From: Deltaproteobacteria bacterium
GTDB lineage: Bacteria; Desulfobacterota; GWC2-55-46; S146-70; JAUXIU01
Length of the DNA: 6,122 nucleotides
Direction of reading: 5' to 3'
Assembly (NCBI GenBank): GCA_030620895.1
Contig: JAUXIU010000069.1
Coordinates: 1 to 6,122, forward strand
Shown here: positions 4,633 through 6,122 of the stretch, piece by piece
How the letters are laid out: each line of letters begins with the position of its first letter
How positions within the stretch are numbered: position 1 is the stretch's first letter
Translations under genes and position numbers: made by a program
Notes under the pieces: model-generated
Told to the model about the DNA's origin: nothing
Databases searched by the model: none
The model's input: the letters and a program-made list of their open reading frames with translations, nothing else

Positions 4633-6122
4633 CTTTCTTCCCCTTCTTCCGTCTCTTCCTACTCCTCTTTACTGTACGGCCTGGTTTTTTAAGTCTGTAG
4701 TCCATATCTTCAATAAGCCTCATCGTGATCTGTCTCTTCCCCAGGTCAACCCCTTCAATCTGTACCTGCACGTTGTCCCCGATACTGTATCTCTTTTTCG
4801 TATGTTCGCCCACGAGTGAGTGTTCCTTTTCAATGAAGGTATAGTAATCATCCATCAGTCCTGATATGTGTACCAGCCCTTCTACAAAATATTCGGTCAG
4901 TTCCACAAAGAGGCCAAAGCTTGTAACTCCTGAAATAAACCCGGGATATAACTCACCAACCTTATCTTTCATAAACTGCACCTTTTTTAGGTCTACAATC
5001 TCCCGTTCTGCCTCCATAGCAATCCTCTCCCTCTTTGAATTCTGATTTGCAATATCAGGGAGAAGTGCTTCCCATCTCTTTTTCTCTCTCGTGGTGTACC
5101 TTCCCTTTGCCATCCGCTTTAATAGCCTGTGAACCACCAGGTCGGGGTATCTCCGTATAGGAGATGTGAAGTGTGTATAATTGTCGAATGCAAGACCGAA
5201 GTGCCCGGTATTCTCTTCAGAATACCTGGCCTGCTTCATTGATCTGAGCAATACATGATTTATAAGTCTCTCCTCGGGCCTTCCGTCTGCCTTTTTCAGT
5301 ATTTCCTGGAAGAGGTGAGATGTATCCTTTTTCTTTTTCAGACTGTAACCAAAGTTGTGGGCGAACTCCATAAATCCCTGGATGCTCTCGTTATCAGGCT
5401 CATTGTGGACCCTGTAAAGGAATGGCACCGTGGCCATGTGGGTTGCAACCACCCTGTTCACGGAGAGCATAAACTCCTCTATAATCTGATGGGCAATATT
5501 TCTCTCCGACCTGACTATATCCTCAATCTTCCCCTCTATGTCAATAATAATCTGTGGCTCAGGGAGATCAAAATCTATACTTCCCGCTTCATCCCTTCTG
5601 GCTTTAAGCTTAAGGCAGAGCTCATTCATTATTGAAAGGTCCTCCAAAATATTTGAGAACCGCTCTCTCAACTTTTTGTCTTCATTAAGGAGGAGTGCTT
5701 TAACAGTAGTGTATGTGAGCCTCTCCTTACTATTTATAACACTCTCGTAGAATCTGTTTTTGAGCGGCACCCCATTTCCATCAAAGTCAATCTCTACGGT
5801 AAAGGCCAGCCTATCTACGCCGGGATTCAGGCTGCATATACCATTTGACAGAGGTTCTGGGAGCATTGGTATACATCTATCGGGGAAGTATATGCTAGTC
5901 CCTCTCTTAAATGCCTCTAAATCAAGCATAGAGTTCTCTCTTACATAGTGGCTTACATCGGCAATGGATACCCAAAGCCTGTATCCGCCTCTTGTCTTTT
6001 CTATAGAAACAGCGTCATCAAAGTCCTTGGCCGTCTCACCGTCGATTGTTACCATCTTTCTTTCCCTCAAATCGGTTCTATCTTTAATCTCCCTCTTCAA
6101 AACCATCTGTGGAATCTCTTCA
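4610..6122 (-). CDS. rnr: Ribonuclease R, 5' end outside the window
   Basis: RNase R is a processive 3'-5' hydrolytic exoribonuclease that degrades structured RNA in the cytosol. The frame stays open through the right edge: five codons (EEIPQ) precede the Met at 6106, so that Met is probably internal. By comparison with E. coli RNase R (813 residues), roughly 200-250 N-terminal residues, including the cold-shock domains, should lie outside. Counting from that Met, the RNB catalytic motif TIDGETAKDFDDA is at 20-32, with D22, D28, D30 and D31 matching the four catalytic aspartates. The RNB signature HFTSPIRRYPDLVVHRLL is at 312-329. An S1 RNA-binding domain spans about 385-465 (GFISGVTSFGLFVEL, EGLVHIS). 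A lysine/arginine-rich tail follows (472-491), as in RNase R but not RNase II. The stop lies 23 bp inside ubiB. No defect is seen in the visible part. Confidence 0.95.
   Translation of the reverse strand, partial: EEIPQMVLKREIKDRTDLRERKMVTIDGETAKDFDDAVSIEKTRGGYRLWVSIADVSHYVRENSMLDLEAFKRGTSIYFPDRCIPMLPEPLSNGICSLNPGVDRLAFTVEIDFDGNGVPLKNRFYESVINSKERLTYTTVKALLLNEDKKLRERFSNILEDLSIMNELCLKLKARRDEAGSIDFDLPEPQIIIDIEGKIEDIVRSERNIAHQIIEEFMLSVNRVVATHMATVPFLYRVHNEPDNESIQGFMEFAHNFGYSLKKKKDTSHLFQEILKKADGRPEERLINHVLLRSMKQARYSEENTGHFGLAFDNYTHFTSPIRRYPDLVVHRLLKRMAKGRYTTREKKRWEALLPDIANQNSKRERIAMEAEREIVDLKKVQFMKDKVGELYPGFISGVTSFGLFVELTEYFVEGLVHISGLMDDYYTFIEKEHSLVGEHTKKRYSIGDNVQVQIEGVDLGKRQITMRLIEDMDYRLKKPGRTVKRSRKRRKKGKKDEILPRL
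4640..4645 (-). promoter_or_regulatory. Probable ribosome binding site of ubiB inside the rnr tail
   Basis: The minus strand reads AAGGGG at 4645-4640, seven bases before the ubiB ATG, the only good purine-rich match there. The bases also encode the Lys-Gly part of the basic RNase R tail. It supports the chosen ubiB start and coupling to rnr. Confidence 0.5.

Noticed and set aside
6104..6106. Start codon of rnr at the last visible Met
   Set aside because: The frame stays open to the window edge and the RNB catalytic motif lies only about 20 residues after this Met, whereas RNase R carries cold-shock domains before it.

Overview
The window looks like a compact chromosomal region of a Gram-negative bacterium of moderate GC content. 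Evidence for an outer membrane is an LpxH-type lipid A enzyme and a probable lipoprotein signal peptide. The mix of RNase R, a UbiB/AarF kinase, RibF, AroE and a GNHD-type LpxH resembles genomes often described from Desulfobacterota or Nitrospirota-like lineages, but that placement is an impression and not something the sequence proves.

Every gene is on the minus strand, so the reading order runs from high to low coordinates. At the right edge is RNase R (rnr), cut at its 5' end by the window. Its stop overlaps the start of a UbiB/AarF-family kinase by 23 bp. An AT-rich gap of 136 bp follows, then ribF, aroE and an lpxH-like gene joined by two ATGA start/stop overlaps. After lpxH there is a 241-bp non-coding stretch (94-334). 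At the left edge are the first 31 codons of another minus-strand gene, with a lipoprotein signal peptide whose start codon touches a repeat.

The genes belong to conserved core metabolism: RNA turnover, isoprenoid quinone or lipid homeostasis, FMN/FAD synthesis, the shikimate pathway and lipid A synthesis. RibF, AroE and LpxH are almost certainly co-translated, and rnr-ubiB are coupled in the same way. A loose theme of quinone and cofactor supply (UbiB, flavin, chorismate precursor) can be suggested but not shown.

The unusual part is the gap at 94-334. It holds two related inverted repeats built from a 7-nt unit (consensus WWTCGTG on one arm, CACGAWW on the other), plus a short run of a second 7-nt unit. 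The better copy forms a 21-position stem with only two mismatches and ends exactly at the start codon of the truncated lipoprotein gene. Both copies are followed by a T-rich tract on the plus strand, opposite to the direction of all genes. I see no defence system, CRISPR array, tRNA, rRNA, transposase or phage gene, and no convincing new multi-gene system.
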